Part shown: positions 6,469 to 9,062 of the stretch, piece after piece | Layout: each line of letters opens with the position of its first letter | Numbering within the stretch: the stretch's first letter is position 1 | Translations under genes and position numbers: made by a program | Notes under the pieces: generated by a model | Seen by the model: only the letters and a program-made list of their open reading frames with translations | The model's database searches: none | Told to the model about the DNA's origin: nothing | Source: Desulfobacula sp. | GTDB taxonomy: Bacteria; Desulfobacterota; Desulfobacteria; Desulfobacterales; Desulfobacteraceae | Direction: 5' to 3' | Assembly: GCA_011390085.1 (NCBI GenBank) | Contig: JAABTB010000065.1 | Location: 1 to 9,062, forward strand | DNA: 9,062 nucleotides

Positions 6469-7691
6469 TTACAAAAGCACAAAAAAAATCACAGATTAAG
6501 GTTATCACAGGGAATGCCGCAGCCGCCATTGCTGCAAAACTTGCCCGGCCGGATGTGGTGGCAGCCTACCCGATTACTCCTCAAACCGAAGTGATTGAAC
6601 AGATTTCCCAGTTTCATGCCAACGGGGAAATGGATTGTGAGCTGATCACCGTTGAAGGTGAAAATTCAGCCATGAATGCTGTGATGGCAGCCTCCCTTGC
6701 AGGTGGAAGAGTCTTTACAGCCACTTCTTCCTGGGGACTTGTCTTTATGTATGATGCCATTCTTGCGGCAGCAGGTGCAAGAGCGCCAATTGTCATGGTG
6801 AACGTAAATCGTGAAACACCGGGGATTATAGCCGTATCCTCCGGCCAGCAGGACATGATTTCCACCCGGGATGCGGGATGGATCTTCTTGATTGCCGAAG
6901 ATTGCCAGGAAGTTATGGATCTGGTCCTCCAGGCCTATCGCCTGGCTGAGGATTATGATATCCAGGTGCCGGTGATGGTTCATTATGACGGGTTCTACCT
7001 GTCCTATCTGTCCGAGGGAGTGGATGTGCCCTTCCAGGAAGATGTGGATCGCTTTTTATCCGTGTTAAAGACTCAGCCCGAGAGAACAAAGCTGGTGCCG
7101 GGCGGACGGCTGGGCTGCGGTTCCCACGGCATCCTGGGGGGATATCTGGAGCTTCGGCACAAACATGTTTCTGCCATGGAAAGAGCTAAAGCCAAATTCG
7201 AACAGATTGATAAAGAATATGAAGGGATTTTCGGCCGCAGTTATGGCGGTCTGGTTGAAGAATATCGGATGGACGATGCCGATGTGGTTCTGGTAGGCTC
7301 AGGCTCCATGTGCGGTACGATTAAATCAGTGATTGATGAAAAACGCGAGGAAGGGGTCAAGGCCGGCCTTTTAAAAATGAGAATGTACAGGCCTTTTCCC
7401 AGCGAAGCCATGATTAAAGCGCTTAAAGGTAAAAAAGCCATTGGCGTGGTGGACAGAAGCCTTTGCTTCGGATTCAAGGGCGGCCCGATTTATACCGAAC
7501 TCAAGGCCTTTGAAACCCAGCTTGGCGGTTCAAAAATGATCAGTTTTATCGATGGTATTGCAAACACGGACATCACAAAAATCAATGTTGCAAACATGAT
7601 CGATACAACCTGTGATCTTGCTGCAGGTAAAACCGTTCGTGAAGTCACCTGGGTTTCATATCCTGAAGCCCAGAAAGAGGGAGGGCTTTAA
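6465..7691 (+). CDS. 2-oxoacid:ferredoxin oxidoreductase, alpha subunit
   Basis: A 408-residue subunit supplying the TPP pyrimidine-side domain and the transketolase C-terminal-like domain. Visible motifs are YPITPQTE at 35-42, VEGENSA with the probable TPP-activating glutamate E64, TSSWG at 87-91, and VNR with R116, the arginine that in pyruvate enzymes contacts the substrate carboxylate. RDAGW (135-139) and the region 274-340 (VGSGSMCGT, YRPFP, DRSLCFGFKGG) are typical. After R116 the sequence is ETPGIIAVSSGQQD, unlike the ALSAPINIWNDHSD of classical pyruvate enzymes, and TSSW replaces the usual Gln with Trp. The substrate may therefore not be pyruvate: branched-chain 2-oxoacids or phenylglyoxylate are alternatives. 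The start overlaps the delta stop (ATGA), with GGAGG about thirteen bases upstream. Length is normal for the separate-subunit form. Confidence 0.93.
   Translation: MITKAQKKSQIKVITGNAAAAIAAKLARPDVVAAYPITPQTEVIEQISQFHANGEMDCELITVEGENSAMNAVMAASLAGGRVFTATSSWGLVFMYDAILAAAGARAPIVMVNVNRETPGIIAVSSGQQDMISTRDAGWIFLIAEDCQEVMDLVLQAYRLAEDYDIQVPVMVHYDGFYLSYLSEGVDVPFQEDVDRFLSVLKTQPERTKLVPGGRLGCGSHGILGGYLELRHKHVSAMERAKAKFEQIDKEYEGIFGRSYGGLVEEYRMDDADVVLVGSGSMCGTIKSVIDEKREEGVKAGLLKMRMYRPFPSEAMIKALKGKKAIGVVDRSLCFGFKGGPIYTELKAFETQLGGSKMISFIDGIANTDITKINVANMIDTTCDLAAGKTVREVTWVSYPEAQKEGGL
7679..7685 (+). promoter_or_regulatory. Ribosome binding site of the beta subunit
   Basis: GGGAGGG lies seven bases before the ATG at 7693, partly inside the last codons of the alpha gene. 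It decides that start; an in-frame ATG at 7612, deep inside the alpha gene, would add 27 residues unlike the family. Confidence 0.75.
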
Positions 7692-7692
7692 T

Positions 7693-8652
7693 ATGACACA
7701 AAAAAAGAAAGATAATCTGACTAAAGTGATGGATTACCTCAAATATGAGGACCCGTTTTCAAAAGGGGTGGCATTCTGTCCCGGCTGCGGTCTTGAGCTT
7801 TTATTGCGATTTATCCCCCAGGTCATGGGTAATGATATCGTTATTACCGGGACCCCGTCCTGTTCAGCACCGGTTCTCCTCGGTCAGAACAATCAATCCT
7901 GGCACAAACTGTCCTATTTCGGAACCTTGATGACCGGTGCTGCCGCCAATGCCACAGGTCTTGCCCGCTATTACCGGAAAGCCGGGATCAAAAATACGGT
8001 GGTCTGTTTTAACGGGGACGGAACAGCGGCCGATATCGGGTTTGGGAATCTGTCCGGCGCAGCCGAGAGAAATGAGCCGTTTATCTATATCTGCTATGAC
8101 AATGAAGGATATATGAATACCGGTATCCAGAAAAGCGGAACCACTCCCTTTGGCGCCACCACCACTACCACACCCTTTGGCTCTGCTTCCAAAGGAAAGA
8201 ACCTGAGACGCATGAATCTGGCTCTGAAAATGGCCATGCATAAAATCCCCTATGCAGCCACGGCCACCTTGAGTGATCTGGACGATCTGGCCAAAAAACT
8301 CCTGAAAGCCAAAGAAGCTAAAAAAAGAGGCTTTGCCTTCCTTCATGTGTTTGCACCCTGCACCACCGGCTGGGGATTTGCCCCTGAAAATACCATTGAG
8401 ATCTGCCGCAGAGCTGTAAAGACCAATTATTTTCCGCTTTGGGAAGCAGAAAACGGCAAAATCAGGATGACCAAAACCGTTAAAAAGCCCAAGCCTGTAT
8501 CCACCTATACCGAGCTGATCAAAAAATTCGCCCATCTGAGCGAAGAGGACCTTCAGATTCTTCAGGATGACGTGGATTATGAATACTGCATGTTGGGCGG
8601 GTTGAGTTTACTGGAAGGGGAATGTCGGCTTCCGGCATCTTTAGAAGATTAA
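7693..8652 (+). CDS. 2-oxoacid:ferredoxin oxidoreductase, beta (TPP-binding) subunit
   Basis: A 319-residue subunit that binds the TPP diphosphate and the proximal [4Fe-4S] cluster, where the hydroxyalkyl-TPP intermediate is oxidised. The four cluster cysteines expected for the family are present: C29 and C32 in FCPGCG, C57 in GTPSCSAP (25 residues after C32, the spacing of the Desulfovibrio africanus enzyme) and C223 in APCTTGW. The TPP motif starts with GDG at 108-110 and ends with DNEGYMNTG from 136. All catalytic features look intact. The ATG at 7693 has a good ribosome binding site and follows the alpha TAA by one base; the 346-residue reading from 7612 would overlap alpha by 80 bases and is rejected. 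The gamma gene follows after 15 bases. Confidence 0.94.
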   Translation: MTQKKKDNLTKVMDYLKYEDPFSKGVAFCPGCGLELLLRFIPQVMGNDIVITGTPSCSAPVLLGQNNQSWHKLSYFGTLMTGAAANATGLARYYRKAGIKNTVVCFNGDGTAADIGFGNLSGAAERNEPFIYICYDNEGYMNTGIQKSGTTPFGATTTTTPFGSASKGKNLRRMNLALKMAMHKIPYAATATLSDLDDLAKKLLKAKEAKKRGFAFLHVFAPCTTGWGFAPENTIEICRRAVKTNYFPLWEAENGKIRMTKTVKKPKPVSTYTELIKKFAHLSEEDLQILQDDVDYEYCMLGGLSLLEGECRLPASLED

Positions 8653-8658
8653 AGGAGG
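8651..8658 (+). promoter_or_regulatory. Strong ribosome binding site of the gamma subunit
   Basis: AAAGGAGG, a near-perfect anti-16S match, lies nine bases before the ATG at 8668 and starts within the beta stop codon. An ATG at 8661 between them opens only a four-codon frame and is not used. Confidence 0.75.
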
Positions 8659-8667
8659 AAATGCAAA

Positions 8668-9062
8668 ATGAGTGAAGTCAGATTTCATGGTAGAGGGGGG
8701 CAGGGGGTTGTCACCACCTCAAAAATTCTAGCCAATGCATTTGCCAGGACCGGACAGTTCGGCGCCAGCTTTCCCATGTTCGGGTTTGAAAGAAGAGGTG
8801 CACCGGTTACAGCCTTTGGAAGATTCTCCGATAAGCCGATCAGAGAGAAAACCCAGATTTACAACCCGGATATTATTGTGGTGCTGGATCCGAGTCAGAA
8901 AAATTCTCCTGCCGTGTTTCAGGGTTTGTTGCCGGGCGGCATGATGCTTCTGAATGATGCCGACAATAAGGTCAGCGTTTCCCATGAGAATTTAAGAAAA
9001 CTCGGGATCATCAATGCCAACAAAATTGCCGTGGAAGAAATCGGCCTGTCAATACCCAATAC
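8668..9062 (+). CDS. 2-oxoacid:ferredoxin oxidoreductase, gamma subunit (partial)
   Basis: The open frame runs off the window after 131 complete codons with no stop; family members are usually about 180-200 residues, so roughly the last third is missing. The family signature is clear: FHGRGGQGVVT at 6-16, then FPMFGFERRGAPV near 35-47, KPIR near 55 and IYNPDIIVVLDP around 63-74. This subunit holds the complex together and contributes to CoA handling in the separate-subunit enzymes. It completes the four-part complex begun by delta, alpha and beta. With gamma last, the order (delta, alpha, beta, gamma) is not the gamma-delta-alpha-beta order of many pyruvate enzymes. More subunits or a CoA ligase could follow outside the window. 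Confidence 0.93.
   Translation, partial: MSEVRFHGRGGQGVVTTSKILANAFARTGQFGASFPMFGFERRGAPVTAFGRFSDKPIREKTQIYNPDIIVVLDPSQKNSPAVFQGLLPGGMMLLNDADNKVSVSHENLRKLGIINANKIAVEEIGLSIPN

Noticed and set aside
7612..7692. Upstream in-frame start giving a 346-residue beta subunit
   Set aside because: It lies inside the alpha gene, has no ribosome binding site and adds residues not seen in the family. The ATG at 7693 has a strong site.

Overview
This is ordinary bacterial chromosome with two divergent operons, separated by an intergenic region of about 520 bp. A tRNA gene lies at the left edge. The gene families (ferredoxin-dependent 2-oxoacid oxidoreductase, RimO, HtpG, a long-chain polyprenyl synthase, an FlgT/LPP20-like exported protein) and the moderate GC content fit a strictly anaerobic bacterium. 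A sulfate reducer of the Desulfobacterota (Desulfobacterales type) is my best guess. That placement is an inference from sequence style, not a database result.

Left part, minus strand (read right to left from about 5730 to 1): a sigma70-like promoter drives htpG (Hsp90), then rimO (ribosomal protein S12 methylthiotransferase), then a polyprenyl diphosphate synthase, then an exported protein of unknown function. The first three are linked by ATGA stop/start overlaps and the fourth starts 4 bases after the previous stop, so this is a tightly coupled operon. A short hairpin with a T tract follows the last stop. The same bases carry a good TTGACA -35 for a downstream tRNA-Val(GAC), which ends in an encoded CCA and a strong intrinsic terminator at the window edge. 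The tRNA has C instead of the near-universal U at position 33.

Middle (5661-6180): no convincing gene. It holds the htpG promoter and leader, several dyads (5739-5753, 5755-5787, 5846-5861, 5967-5980), an AT-rich stretch and a probable promoter for the right-hand operon.

Right part, plus strand (6181 to the end): a four-subunit, TPP-dependent 2-oxoacid:ferredoxin oxidoreductase in the order delta, alpha, beta, gamma, with gamma cut by the window end. The delta subunit carries two [4Fe-4S] clusters. Alpha and beta together hold the TPP site, and beta holds the proximal cluster. The complex would decarboxylate a 2-oxoacid plus CoA to an acyl-CoA and reduced ferredoxin. The substrate is not fixed by the sequence: the alpha subunit is of the Por/Vor/Pad type but departs from classical pyruvate enzymes around the substrate pocket. 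I see no mobile element, CRISPR array or clearly new multi-gene system. The points worth a second look are the tRNA anomaly, the overlapping terminator/promoter, the unusual htpG operon, the exported protein, the dyads in the intergenic region and the unassigned substrate of the oxidoreductase.
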